64,000 nt of DNA from Castor canadensis (lineage: Eukaryota; Chordata; Mammalia; Rodentia; Castoridae), in contig NC_133387.1 of assembly GCF_047511655.1 (NCBI RefSeq), positions 41,024,853 to 41,088,852 of the forward strand. The letters run 5' to 3'. Positions within the stretch are counted from its first letter, which is position 1; every line of letters begins with the position of its first letter. The notes beneath the pieces are model-generated. The model ran no database searches. It was not told the DNA's origin and was given only the letters and a program-made list of their open reading frames with translations. Shown here piece by piece: positions 37,532 to 48,037 of this stretch. The position numbers were made by a program, and so were the translations under genes.

Positions 37532-37624
37532 TAATTTTAATTTTTATTTATGGTCCTGGTGATGAAACCTGGGGCTTCCCACACACACACAAGTGCTTTA
37601 TTGCTGGGCTACATCCTCAGCTCT
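37532..37624 (-). repeat. SINE inserted in old L1M, with duplication
   Basis: A T/A-rich tail is followed by GATGAAACCTGGGGCTTCCC and GGGCTACATCCTCAGCT, a diverged tRNA-like SINE in minus orientation. AATGACTGCCTTTT (37518-37531) and AATGAGTGTCTTTT (37625-37638) are its target-site duplication with two mismatches, so it is an old insertion. Confidence 0.8.
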
Positions 37625-37638
37625 AATGAGTGTCTTTT

Positions 37639-37670
37639 ATGCTATATGAATTATATCTCAATACATGTGT
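37639..37670 (+). repeat. Old L1M 3' end (part 2)
   Basis: ATGCTATATGAATTATATCT followed by CAATACA completes the terminal motif of the old L1 interrupted by the SINE. Confidence 0.75.
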
Positions 37671-37699
37671 AATAAGAAAAAGGTATGATGAATAGAAAA

Positions 37700-38096
37700 T
37701 GAATGGTAAAATAACAGACATAAATCTGTCTGTTATAAATAACATATTAAATGTGCATTAACTAAAAGCTATAATCCAAAGGTATGCATTGTTGAACCTG
37801 ATCAGAAAAACAAAGCTCAATTATCTGGAGTCATATAAGGGACAAAACATAGATTCAAATATACAAGAAGGTTGAAAGTTAAAGGACAGGAAAATATATT
37901 CCACACAAGCAGAAACCAAAAGAGAATGGAAGTAACTATGTTATCTGGAAAAATAGATTTCATGGCAAGAATAAAATGATAGAGGCAATAAGTGACATTT
38001 TATTGATATCAAGCATATATAACAATATAGTGTACACATATCAACACAGCTTCCAAATACATGACACAAAAAGAATTAAAGGGAAAATGGAAAGTT
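37700..38096 (+). mobile_element. Old L1M ORF2 fragment (part 1)
   Basis: The block AGAAGGTTGAAAGTTAAAGG, ATATTCCACACAAGCAGAAA and CCAAAAGAGAATGGAAGTAA matches the endonuclease-to-RT part of ancient L1M ORF2. Reading frames are broken throughout. The element is split by a younger L1. Confidence 0.75.
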
Positions 38097-38832
38097 TTAC
38101 TCAGCCAAAAAGAAGAACGAAATTTTTCATTCGCAGGTAAATTGATGGAACTAGAGAACATCATACTAAGTGAAGTTAGCCAGGCTCAGAAGGCCAAAAA
38201 TGCCACGTTCTCCCACATATGCCGATTATAGACCTAAAACACATGCAGTAATATTATGGGACACAGGTCACACTAAGGGGAGACTGCACACGGAAGGGAT
38301 AGGGCAAGGGAAGGAAACCAAAAACTTGAATGAGGCTGATGTGCTCACTGTACAGGAATGAATACAGAAATCTTAAACTGGCTGGGAAGTTTAAACATTA
38401 TGGGAAGGGGACTAGGGAGATGTGAAGAGGACTGGTAGATTTGAACCAATAGGGGTAGTAATACATATATGCATGGAAACAGTATAAGGAATCTCCCTGT
38501 ATAGTTATCTTTATCTCAAACTAGCAATAAAATGCCATGTTTCAATTATTATTTTCTATGTTTTTTTAATAAAATCAGAGAACAGGAAGGTGGAAGGATG
38601 GGATGAGGTGATGGGAAAGGGAGTAAGAGGATGAACGTGATGCAAATAATGTGTACACATGTATGTAAATGCAAAAATGATACCTGTTAAAATTGTTCCA
38701 GGAATCAGGAGAGGGGGAATAAAAGATAGCAATGGAGGGAGTGAATTCAAGTATGATATATTTGATGCATTGTAAGAACCTTTGCAAATGCTATGATGTA
38801 CCCCCCACCCAGCACGACAATAATAAAAAAGA
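38097..38832 (+). mobile_element. Young 5'-truncated L1 with 13-bp duplication
   Basis: The element begins in the last codons of ORF2 (TGATGGAACTAGAGAACATC, AGTGAAGTTAGCCAGGCTCA) and runs through the whole 3' UTR to ACGACAATAATAAAAAAG. AAAATGGAAAGTT at 38084-38096 is repeated exactly at 38833-38845. The duplication and low divergence mark it as the youngest element in this cluster. The 63-residue ORF at 38170-38361 lies in its 3' UTR. Confidence 0.93.
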
Positions 38833-40140
38833 AAAATGGAAAGTTCAATTATAATATGTGGAGCTTCAATGATATATTCTCAGTAAGTAGGAAAACAACC
38901 TGACAGAAAGTCAGCCTTCATACACAACATTTAGATAATACTACAAGCAATTTGACCTTTACAGATCAATTCCCTAAGTGCTTGAAGAATATATGTTTCT
39001 TTTAAATGCAAATGAAACATACTGTAGGCTTTATTTTGTGGTCTAGACACAAATATTAAAAGTCTAGCCAATAAATGTAAAACAGTTGAAATTATGCAAA
39101 GTGCATTCTCTGACCACAAATACATTAGACTGATACTCAAAAAATAGATCTTGCAAAGCTGAAAACATTTGTAAATTAAACAATACATTTAAAAATAACT
39201 CACAGATCAAAAATAAATAATAAGGGATTTGAAATTTATACAATGTATACATATATCACATGGTACCCCCAAATATACAATTTTATGTATCAATTAAAAA
39301 GTAAAAAAATTATATTACCAAACAATCAAAAGGGAAATAAAAATATTTTTTGAGTATGTATGTATGTAGGGCAAATAAGCAGCACTGAAGGGGGAAATTT
39401 ATAATTTTAAAGTCTATATAAATAAGGGAAAGATTTAAATCAGTAGCACAAGTCTCTAACTTAAGAAAGTAGAAAAAGGAGAGAAAGCTACCCACCCCCT
39501 AAAGGCAAAAGAAATAAAATATTACAACTAGATTATAAATGAATAAAATAAAAGAATAAAAAGTCAACAGAACAAAATTGTATCAAAAGTTTGTTCTGTG
39601 AAAACAGTACAATATTTTTAAAAGTCATATGCTTACCTATACTGACCAAGAAAAATGAGAGTAGATATGAATTTTCTAACTCACAGATGAAAGAGGAGAA
39701 AATAAGCTTTACACTTAAAGGATATAGAAAAGAAAAAAAGGAACAAAGAGCAAAGACAGGAAGTTCAAACTATAAATAGAGATTAGAGATACAATAGACA
39801 GCATCACCAAAACTGAGATATTTTTTAAAAGATGAACAACTGACAAACCTTAGCTAAACTAAGGAAAAAGAGAGGTGACTCAAATAAACAAAATCAGGAA
39901 TGATAGGAAGGACCCTACAATTAATGTTCAAATAAAAAGTATCATAAGAGACTACTCTGAAAAATTATATGCCAACCTTTCAGATAACTGAGAATAAACT
40001 CTTAAAAGTACACAATCTGCCAAGATTTAATTAAGGATAAATAGAAATCCCAAGCAGGCCACTCACAGAAGAACAGTAAAAGACAATGTTGTATGAGCTT
40101 AAGGACAGGCATTTGTATCAGTAGTCTAGAAATAAATCAA
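38833..40140 (+). mobile_element. Old L1M ORF2 fragment (part 2)
   Basis: The interrupted ORF2 resumes with TTGAAATTATGCAAAGTGCA, TTCTCTGACCACAAATACAT and GTAAATTAAACAATACATTT. Later it shows ATACTGACCAAGAAAAATGA, ATATGCCAACCTTTCAGATA and ACTGAGAATAAACTC, in ORF2 order. It is heavily decayed, with stops in all frames. Confidence 0.75.
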
Positions 40141-40162
40141 TTCATTCATGATCAATTGACTT

Positions 40163-40440
40163 TTTTTCACTTTTTTTAGTGGTATTGGGTGTTGAACTCA
40201 GGACCTTTTGTTTGCTAGGTAGGTGCTCTACCAGTTGAGCTGTACACCCAGCCCTTTATGTGTTGATTATTTTTGAGATAGGTTCTTGCTTTGTCCAGTA
40301 GGCCTAATCCTTCTATTTGTGCTTAGCTAGGATGACACGTACACACAGTCATTGTCCAGACTGGTCTCAAACCGTGATCCTCCATATCTCTGCTTCTAGA
40401 GCAGCTAGGATTACAGGCTTGAGCCACTAAGTCTGATTGC
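40163..40440 (-). repeat. Composite ID + B1-like SINE, antisense
   Basis: T-rich tails are followed by GGGTGTTGAACTCAGGACCT and GAGCTGTACACCCAGCCC (ID part). Then come TTGAGATAGGTTCTTGCTTT, CAGACTGGTCTCAAACCGTG and GATTACAGGCTTGAGCCACT (7SL part). TCAATTGACTTTTTT at left and TCAACTGATTTTCT at 40441 may be a decayed duplication. Confidence 0.9.
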
Positions 40441-40529
40441 TCAACTGATTTTCTATAAAGGTACCAACACAATTTGGTGAGAAAAATAATAATCTTACAA
40501 ATAGATGTTCCTGGGACAATTGGATATTC

Positions 40530-40913
40530 TGGTAACTTTCATTACTATAACAAAATATCTGAGAAAATCAACTTAAAATGAGGAAATGTCCATTTTCTCC
40601 TCACAGTTTTGGAAGTTTCAGTTTGGTAAGTTGGTCCCATTGCTTGGACCTGTGGCATGACAGTACATTATTAGGGACATGCATTTAAGAGCAAGCTGCT
40701 CACCTTGTGGTTTCTGGGAAACAAAAGAAAAGGGAGAGGAAGCATGGGGTCCCACAATGTACTTCAAGGGCACACTCCAAAATGTCCAAACCTCATTTAA
40801 TTAGTCCCCACTTCCTAAATGTTCCACCACCTCCCAATAACAACACAGGCTGGGGACCAAACCTCCAACACATAGGACTTTGATGGACATTTGAGATCTA
40901 AACTGTAGGATAT
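40530..40913 (-). mobile_element. MaLR-type LTR, antisense
   Basis: TTACTATAACAAAATATCTG, CTCACAGTTTTGGAAGTTTC, CACCACCTCCCAATAACAAC and ACCAAACCTCCAACACATAG with the end GATCTAAACTGTAGGATA are diagnostic, in order, of MaLR LTRs read backwards. The short ORFs across 40801-41179 are partly explained by this element. Confidence 0.65.
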
Positions 40914-43367
40914 CTGTATCAATTTGCACAACATTGAATTCAGAACCAAGCTTCATGCCATCTACAAAAAATAACTCCAGTGGATCAAAGATCTGCACCT
41001 GTGTGATCACCTCTCCTACTGCTGGAATACAGAAAGCTACCATGAACCATAATAATGTTGATCCCCTCTCACCAACACTTTTCTCTGTTTCCTTGGAGGA
41101 GTATAATCCTCTCTTGGGAGTTCCCTTTCCTTACAGAATGTTAGCCACTCCAGCATGCTCACATTCTGAAGACTTTTAATCCCTTCCTTCCCTATCTGCC
41201 TTGGTAATTTAGGCATTTTAGACTTCCTTCAGGGTAGTCCTTTACTGTCTCCTGGCTTCTAGAAACTATCATAGCAACCACTTTGTACTTCTTCCATACC
41301 TTGGAGTGTTCTCCAATTAATAAATCTTTTTTATCTTATGTTCCAAAATCTAGTTCTGTGAATACTCTTCTTTCATTAGTTTATCCTGGGAAATTCTTGA
41401 AGTTCCTTTACTGTTTAATATGTTTGCTCTCCTATTAGACTCAGCATGTCCTAGGCTACTTTATCCTAAAACTTAATCATCAATCTGCAAGCTAGGAAAT
41501 GAGACAAGGGCTGGTCCTGAACCAACCTTCATGTAAGAGCATATGTCAGCTTTTAACTAAGATGGATGGGTCACTACTCTACAGTCTGAGAGAGTTCAGA
41601 GGATCCTTGGAAACCCAAAACTAGGAGGCATTCACAAGATGAACTACTCCCACATATCGGGTCACAAATTTTCCATAGTTGAACCCTGATCTTACCATAG
41701 CAGGCTTTCCTTAGTTGATTGTTCAATTATCTTTGAAGTTATCAACTCTTAAGTTTTCAATTTGGGTCTTCAGGTTTTTGTAGTATACCACTGAAGGTGA
41801 CAAGGGTCTTATTTTCAACTACCAAACAAGATTTCTGGTCTTCATATTTCATTTTACAATTATTTGCAAGGCCAAGCATATTCATTATACCTCTGGAGTA
41901 CATCAATACAACTAGTGATAGCTAGCAAGTTCTGTTGCCCTTGTATAAATTGTTCATCTATACATCTCAAATGCCAAAACCATTGTGTTTGGCCAAGGTA
42001 TTCTCCTCTCTGGGAAAATTCACCAAGTCACACTGTCGAATTGTTTAAACTGTCCCTTGAGCCAGGGTCTATTGATAACTCACACACCACCTGGAACAGA
42101 ATCCTATAGGAGTGATCCAATCCTAAATTTCTGGAGGATCTGGAACAAAATATGGCACATTTGCACTTGATGCTCAAAACAGGGGTTCCAACTACTTGAA
42201 GAAGACCTTGTTTGTTTCCAAACAGGTTTCATGATTAATAAAATGGAGAACTCATGAGGTTAATGTTCTCTAGAACTATTTGAGACTTAGAATCTGCCCT
42301 TTTCTTACCACACAAAATTACAAACCAAGCAACCAAACAGTCAACCAACCAATATGGGAAGTTGTTTATAAATAAAATTCAGTTGGATGAAAAAGAGAGG
42401 ATGATTATTAGAGTCAAAATTGGAAAAGACAATAAAATCTATGACTACCTACTACAAATATCACAAGTCAAATGTTTTATCTCTTGATAATTTGATGGGT
42501 GTGGCATGGGTGGGGGCAAAGAAAGAAGCCTAAAATAATTTTTGTTGAATGCAAATCTTGGTCAAGTATGACACCTAGAGGATGCACAAATAGAATTCCT
42601 TTGGGTTACTTTGTTTTAGGGTATAGGATGTACTATGTGGAGAAATTCATTTAAAATTTTTATTTCAAAATGGGACACGCTTATATAGTTCCCCTATGTA
42701 ATGTCCTATCAACAAATATATTTGTGCATATTTTATCATTCATTATATTCATAAAAAATAATGATATTAAGATTATTTCCATTCCCATCAAATAGCTTAA
42801 TATTTTATCATTATTTTTAAATACTGCTACTAATCACTGGAGGTCATTGTCCACATGTCTTATGGGTCATAAAGTATGTTGCATGCTTACGTTCTAATCA
42901 AAGAGAAGGCATACATGTAGGGATGTACATAACCTCATTCTCTGGAGTTTAGAAATGCTAGTAAAAACAAAGCCTTATTAAAGACACCAAATAAGAAGTG
43001 ATAGGTGCAGAATCATCTCACTTTTAAACATTTGAAAATTATTCCTTGTATTTGTCATCCTTTGGTTGGGAAAACTTTTGTAGCCCAAGCTCATTAATAC
43101 TTGAACAGTTCTTCATGAAAAATGATGAACAATTTGCTTCATGGCAGGCTGTACAGATGGTCAATTTAATCTGCATCCTTGAGACTTCTCATGACCAAAG
43201 TTGACATAATGTCATTAAACATTTGTGTATTATTTATACCATATTCTAGAAAACAAAGATTGCTATGTCTTGCTGTCTCTTGCTGTCTATCAGTTTTATT
43301 CATAGGATTTATCCAACTGAACAATATTCTTTTCACAAAGAAGATGTATGAGAATATATATAAAATC
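40914..43367. other. Non-coding DNA
   Basis: I see no gene. The segment at 40920-42200 is less AT-rich and could hold more ERV-derived sequence, but I cannot assign it. The ORFs at 41864-42170 have no recognisable domains. Confidence 0.4.
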
Positions 43368-43527
43368 TATTTTTTATATATAAATAATTTTATTGCATTT
43401 GTATAATATATATTTATAAATATACAATTTTTATATGTGTATACATATATATGTGTGTTGTATAGATATATATATTTCTATATATGTATGTGTATATATA
43501 TGAAGAGTGAGGGAGAGAGAGAGATAC
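43368..43527. repeat. TA/TG microsatellite followed by GA repeat
   Basis: TATATA- and TATGTG-rich sequence runs to about 43500, then GAGTGAGGGAGAGAGAGAGA at 43504-43524. The overlapping ORFs (43431-43757 minus, 43507-43737 plus) follow from this low complexity. Confidence 0.88.
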
Positions 43528-43739
43528 TGTCTCCTTAGAGACCTATACATTTTTGTCCTCAAGTGCAGCAATGACACTATGAACAGATATGTGACAGTGG
43601 TGGAGACAAATATCAAATATCTGTGTACCTTATTTTCTATAGCATTGTCCAGAGATAGCTTCACTGCTAGTGAGTGGTTTTGTGTCTGTGAGTGTGGTAT
43701 GGGTGTGGGTGTTTGTCCTAAACTTTTTATAAGTTGAAA

Positions 43740-45740
43740 TTGAAAGAAGAAAACCAATTGTTTGTTTGCTGATTTTCAACAGTTCTGCAGAACATGTCAT
43801 CTAGTTGTGTACTTTAAATAGCAACAAATGATTTAGAAATTGACTTTGGTTCTTACATATAATGCTTGAAATGGTAACTATAATGTTTAAACTCTAAACC
43901 AGTTGAGTAATTACTGTACAATCATGGGTAAATACAAAGGTGAGAATCTTAAATTTTCTTTTGACATTAAGCTATTAAGTGCAGCCTCTGACGGCTTTTC
44001 CAAGGGCTGGGTAATTACCTTGCACATTTCATTATACTGACTTGACTCCTCACATTCTCAATCCTCCACACAGTTAATTGATTTGGGGACTTCACAAGAA
44101 TGCTTAGAATGGGCTGGTATTTACAGAGAACCTGAAGTGTGAGGTTAGTGGATTTCAGGTTTTGGTACACTAACAATAGCTGAGAAATAGAAAGAGGACA
44201 AGAAAACTCTTCCCTGTGGAGTGGCATTGCAAATATGAAGGACTTTTCCTGAGAGGACAGAACCCAGGAAGTAATAGCAGGTCTCATTTTCTTCTGTAAC
44301 TGTGCCACTGCTGAAAGAAGTCCTCCTTCAGGGAGCCATACATTAGTTAGGATCAGTCTTCCTTTGTATCCTTATCAATTTACAATCTTTTGATTGTTGC
44401 CTGTTTTTCACCAGTGAAGAAATAGTAATCCACACTAGCTTATCTCTCCTAATCATAGACTCACAGAGCCAGGGCTCTCTGAGCTTTTAATTCCCTCTTA
44501 GAGGCCTAACAGAGTGAAAAGTAAACAAAGACCGAATTTGCAACCTTCCACGCAGCTAATTTTCTCTGATGTCAGAATACTTTAACAGGGAGGACCTGGG
44601 GATTATTTGATCAAACCTGCTTTTAATCTAATGCATGCAGAAGGGCTGTGTCTGGAAGGCTGAGCAAAATGACAAGTGTCCCCAGGGAGCATTATGGACA
44701 GTTTCCTCTTTCAGAGACACTAGTTTCCTCATTTTAAACTCCTGGGTTTTTGTACTCTCAGAGTAATTTTATAGAGTAGTTTTCCTGCTTTTTAAATTTT
44801 ATTGCATTTGGCACAAAAATTGTTAACCAAATGAGAATAGTTTTCTTTTGCTTTCTGGCTGCTGAGACTTTTATTGGCTAAATGCCTTGATACTATTTTG
44901 GTTTTGCTAGGAAATGAATTAATAATAAAAGGTTGTTATTGTGGGAAAGAAAAAAGGAAAAGATAAAGCATTATCTGACTTCACACATTCTTCTATTACT
45001 ACCAATATACGAAACTGAAAACATAGAGAACAAAAGACACAAAACCATGTGATTCCTTGTTTAGATTGTAAGAGGCAGTAAAAATTAAGAGAAATCAGTG
45101 TTGGTAATGTTTTAAGTAAAGAATTTACCAATTGGGAGACACCAAACAGTATTACTAAGTCAATTTGCCCTTTAGTTTTATTCACAACTGTCTGGATACT
45201 TTTAAGTAGCATATTTTCAACAGAGCAAAGTAGATAAAGGCATGAAACTTACTCACTTCATACCTGAAATACAATTTGATGGTTAGTTTTTGTAAGTTTT
45301 TATTCATATAATTAGATAGCATTGTACATGCTTCTAAATGGGAATTCAAATGTGCTTTTATTTGTCAGAGCTCAACAATACACACATCTTCACTGAGAAT
45401 GGAGTACTTAAGTTAAAAATAGCATGTTAAGAAAGTGTTCAGGTGCATCTTGACAGCAAGTAGTAGTCTCTTGCCTTATGTTTTCTACATTTGAACAGAA
45501 ATACTGCTCCCCACATAAAGTAATTCAGAAGCCACGACTCAAAAATAAATTACCAACACTGAAGCTTTGTGTAAATATGCACTAAGAATAACATGCCACT
45601 AGCTCTAGCATTTGACTCCTTGGGTGAGGATGAATTTCAATGCCAGTTATTCGTCATTCTGAAGCCTGCTGGGTGATGATTCTTTTTATTGGTGTCTCCT
45701 TGCACACATATTTCATCGCACCATGTGCTCAGGAGTTCTT
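43740..45740. other. Repeat-poor block upstream of the promoter
   Basis: Two kb without a recognisable transposon lie immediately 5' of the CpG island. Such depletion is common around the promoters of developmentally regulated genes. The candidate element at 44480-44700 lies inside. No coding sequence is supported. Confidence 0.5.
44480..44700. promoter_or_regulatory. Candidate conserved upstream element
   Basis: This stretch, 1.5-1.7 kb before the start codon, is less AT-rich than its surroundings. It contains ATTTGATCAAA (a TCF/LEF-like core in palindromic form), TTTTAATCTAATGCATGCAG and several TAAT cores. This is a by-eye guess; conservation was not measured. Confidence 0.25.
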
Positions 45741-45964
45741 CAGGCAGGTATGCGGGGTCTGGATGCTGCCTGGCTCGCTTGCGCCCCGTGTCGCCCCGGC
45801 GCTCCAACCTCTCCCTGCCTCCAGCCCCCTCTCGCTCCTCTCGGCTCACGCCCCCTCCTCCCTCTCCAGCTGGCGGCTGGGGCTGCGCTGCCTGCAGACC
45901 TCGCGGACCTGCTCAGTCAGCTGGGGCCCCCTGCGGACGGCTAGGACCTGCCACTCTGAGCGCC

Positions 45965-46042
45965 ATGGCAGCGGCAGCAGCATCCCCGGCAGCGGTGGCA
46001 GCGTCCACGGCCACCGCGGACGCTATTGTTCCCCTGTGTTAG
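45965..46042 (+). CDS. Upstream ORF in THSD7A leader (25 codons)
   Basis: ATG at 45965 sits in a strong initiation context (GCGCCATGG) and opens a 25-codon ORF rich in alanine (starts MAAAAASPAAVAAST, ends AIVPLC), closed by TAG at 46040-46042. It ends 150 nt before the main start and is in the same frame. A second in-frame stop at 46079-46081 prevents an N-terminal extension. If transcription begins upstream of 45965, scanning ribosomes would meet this ATG first, which would lower or condition THSD7A translation. Its peptide is probably not functional as such. Whether it is transcribed depends on the unmapped start site. Confidence 0.5.
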   Translation: MAAAAASPAAVAASTATADAIVPLC

Positions 46043-46192
46043 ACGCTCTTTCTCTCCTTTTCATCGGGAAGCGAACAATAGCAGGAAAAAGAGCTGTGTT
46101 TTCTGGACTCCTGGAGAAGACGTTCCCAGAAGGAAGGAAGATACCCTGCCGATCGTGCTGCGGATCCGGACCCTGGAGCGGCTGTGGGCGGC

Positions 46193-46340
46193 ATGGGGCT
46201 GCCAGCGAGGCGCGGGGCGTCCGGGAGCCGGGGCGCCCTGCAGCTGCTGCCGCTGCTCCTGCGGCTGCTGTGCCCGGGCGCCTGCGGGGCTGCGGCGCAG
46301 GGCGAGGCACAGGCGCCCACCCTCTATCTCTGGAAGACCG
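46193..46340 (+). CDS. THSD7A: THSD7A first coding exon (3'-partial gene)
   Basis: This exon encodes the N-terminus of thrombospondin type-1 domain-containing protein 7A, a large type I membrane protein whose ectodomain is built of many thrombospondin type-1 repeats. In other mammals it is known from endothelium and podocytes, where it affects cell migration and adhesion, and as an autoantigen in membranous nephropathy. The 49 codons plus one base start at an ATG in good context (GGCATGG). Residues 1-15 are basic, 16-27 are leucine-rich (ALQLLPLLLRLLC), and cleavage is likely near residues 32-36 (GAAAQ). The mature start QGEAQAPTLYLWKT leads into the first repeat. The exon ends in phase 1 at a GTGAGT donor, with the next codon beginning G (glycine expected). 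The leader seems shorter than the human one I recall, which has a longer Leu/Pro run. No exon 2 is present in the window. Confidence 0.93.
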
Positions 46341-46346
46341 GTGAGT
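46341..46346 (+). other. THSD7A: Splice donor of THSD7A exon 1
   Basis: AAGACCG|GTGAGT is a near-consensus 5' splice site. It falls exactly where the protein similarity to THSD7A ends; the reading frame downstream is unrelated to a thrombospondin repeat. Confidence 0.9.
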
Positions 46347-48037
46347 GGCACCAGGACTTGTCCCTTCCTCCCACTTTCATCCCTGGGGCAGGATCCTAGA
46401 GGGACCCCTATGCTTCTAAATACCCGATTATGCTGGGACCCTAAGGTTAAAAAAAAGTATGATCCCTGAGAGCAAACTGGGTCATGTCCGAAGCTCTCAG
46501 AGGAAAAAACATAACAAGTAAGAGGCAACAGTGAGTCATTTGAATGATATTTTTCTCGCAGCTCTGTAGTTAATGAGGGCGAAACTGCACTTTCATGAGG
46601 AAGTGCAGTATTTTTAAGCTCTGGATTCTCATTCGTCTAGGAGTTTCTAAAATATAACCCCTGCAAAGAACAAGCAATTTAGCCCCAATTTTCCGTCTTA
46701 GGCAAGCAGTTATGCGAAATACCGTGCTATGTGTGGATATAGAGTTGACATTGTTAAATATAGCTCGTTGCGAAATGTGGGACACTCGGACACAAGCCAA
46801 GTGAGGGAAGTTATAAGGTAAAGGCTCCAAGGAGCCTGCCAGGAAGATTGTGTACAGCTCATTTTTTAAGTGGTTGTTGAAGTGTACAGTTGTTAGGATG
46901 TTTGCTTTTTAAACTTTTCCTTCCTTGAGAATTCTTTTTCTCTGTGTTTTCCATCAACCAAAAAAAAAAAAAAAAAAGCAGCAACTAACTGCCCTGGGTA
47001 CCTCCCTGCGAAGTGTTTGGAAGTCCTCCTGAGAAGGGACAGGCAGGGAAACAATACCAAAAGAGGACTGCCACCCCTCTCCTGCAAGCTAGCTTTCCTG
47101 TCCACTGAGGGACACTGAGAGTTCTTCTGCCAACCTGAGACTTCTCACGCTCCTAGGAAGAAAGTGGGAAAAATTCTCCCCATTGCTTAGAGCTGGGGAT
47201 GATTTAAGAGTTCTTTGGCAATGTATGAACATTAAGACGTAGAAAGAGAAAGTCTGTATTCATTATGAACTGCAAACAAGTTACACAGAGTAGGTCTCTG
47301 TACTGGCTTCAGACTATCTCTGCAGCCCTGCTGAAGAGACAGATCGATTTACACTACAATTGCACTGACATCCTGAATTTAAAAAGACTACAGCTACTCA
47401 GCGGGAAGATTAAAAAGAAATTTACTTAAAGCCAAAGCATAGAATTTCTCTTGGAATAGTGCATGAAATGTGCACACACACAGGGTGTGTGTGTGGGGGG
47501 GACAGAGAGAGAAAAATTTGAAAAAGCAAAATCATTTTGCTAACACTTTAAGAATCATTGATTGATGAATGTAGAGGAAATCAAATCAATTTATTTCAAT
47601 TTAAAACAACGAGCTGAAGGTGTTCTCCAGTTTAGCTAAAACCATGATCTTACTTTTCAAAAGTTCATTATCAATAACAAACACTCATCAAACTACAGTT
47701 TACTAGCACTTGGTATTTGGAGGCTTGGTAAGAATTCTCAGGTAAGTGTTGGACAAAAATGTACTTGCATGTCTAGTTGAAATCCTTACTATCAATATAA
47801 CAAGAGTCAGGCAGTAATTCAGATGGAAGAGACCTGAGACAACATTCACTGGGTAGTATCTGAGGTGCCAATATAGGTCAACATAAATGTCATGGTGGAA
47901 ACACAAGCCAATAAATAGCTTAAAATAGTGGAAAACTCTCAAGAGCAAGGAGATGGAGACCTTGATTCCAGTGCCAGTTCCAGCTCTCACTAGCTGTAAG
48001 AAAATTGGCAGTTCACTTAACTTTCTTTTGGCAACAA
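46347..48037 (+). other. THSD7A: Start of THSD7A intron 1
   Basis: Non-coding intron sequence. It holds an A18 run (46960-46977) and a CA/TG hairpin (47473-47495). The 126-residue ORF beginning at 47953 runs into the L1 and is not a gene. Confidence 0.75.
47473..47495. repeat. Perfect CA/TG hairpin
   Basis: CACACACACA (47473-47482), GGG, then TGTGTGTGTG (47486-47495) form exact inverted 10-bp arms with a 3-nt loop. A G run and GAGAGA follow. Confidence 0.9.

Larger units (their letters stand above)
45745..46345 (+). promoter_or_regulatory. CpG-island promoter of THSD7A
   Basis: I count about 50 CpG dinucleotides in about 600 bp, against almost none in the flanks, and the GC content rises sharply. 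No TATA box is evident. An inverted CCAAT box (ATTGG, 45688-45692) lies just upstream. CGCCCCCTCC (45849-45858) and GTCGCCCCGGCG are Sp/KLF/EGR-like GC boxes. The island spans the presumed 5' leader and the first coding exon. The transcription start cannot be fixed from sequence alone. Confidence 0.88.

Noticed and set aside
38170..38361. 63-residue plus-strand ORF
   Set aside because: It lies in the 3' UTR of the young L1 between the two 13-bp target-site duplications.
43431..43757. 108-residue minus-strand ORF ending in Tyr/Ile/His repeats
   Set aside because: Its C-terminal half is a translated TA/TG microsatellite, and I see no domain or context for a gene.
45640..46344. 234-residue plus-strand ORF, the longest in the window
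   Set aside because: It overlaps the CpG island in a frame different from THSD7A. High GC lowers stop-codon frequency, its start lies upstream of the island, and its composition (Ser/Pro/Arg/Cys/Ala-rich) is typical of out-of-frame GC-rich sequence. The THSD7A frame has a signal peptide, a recognisable sequence and a matching splice donor.
46061..46528. 155-residue minus-strand ORF over exon 1
   Set aside because: It is a GC-driven antisense shadow of exon 1 and the CpG island and shows no recognised domain.
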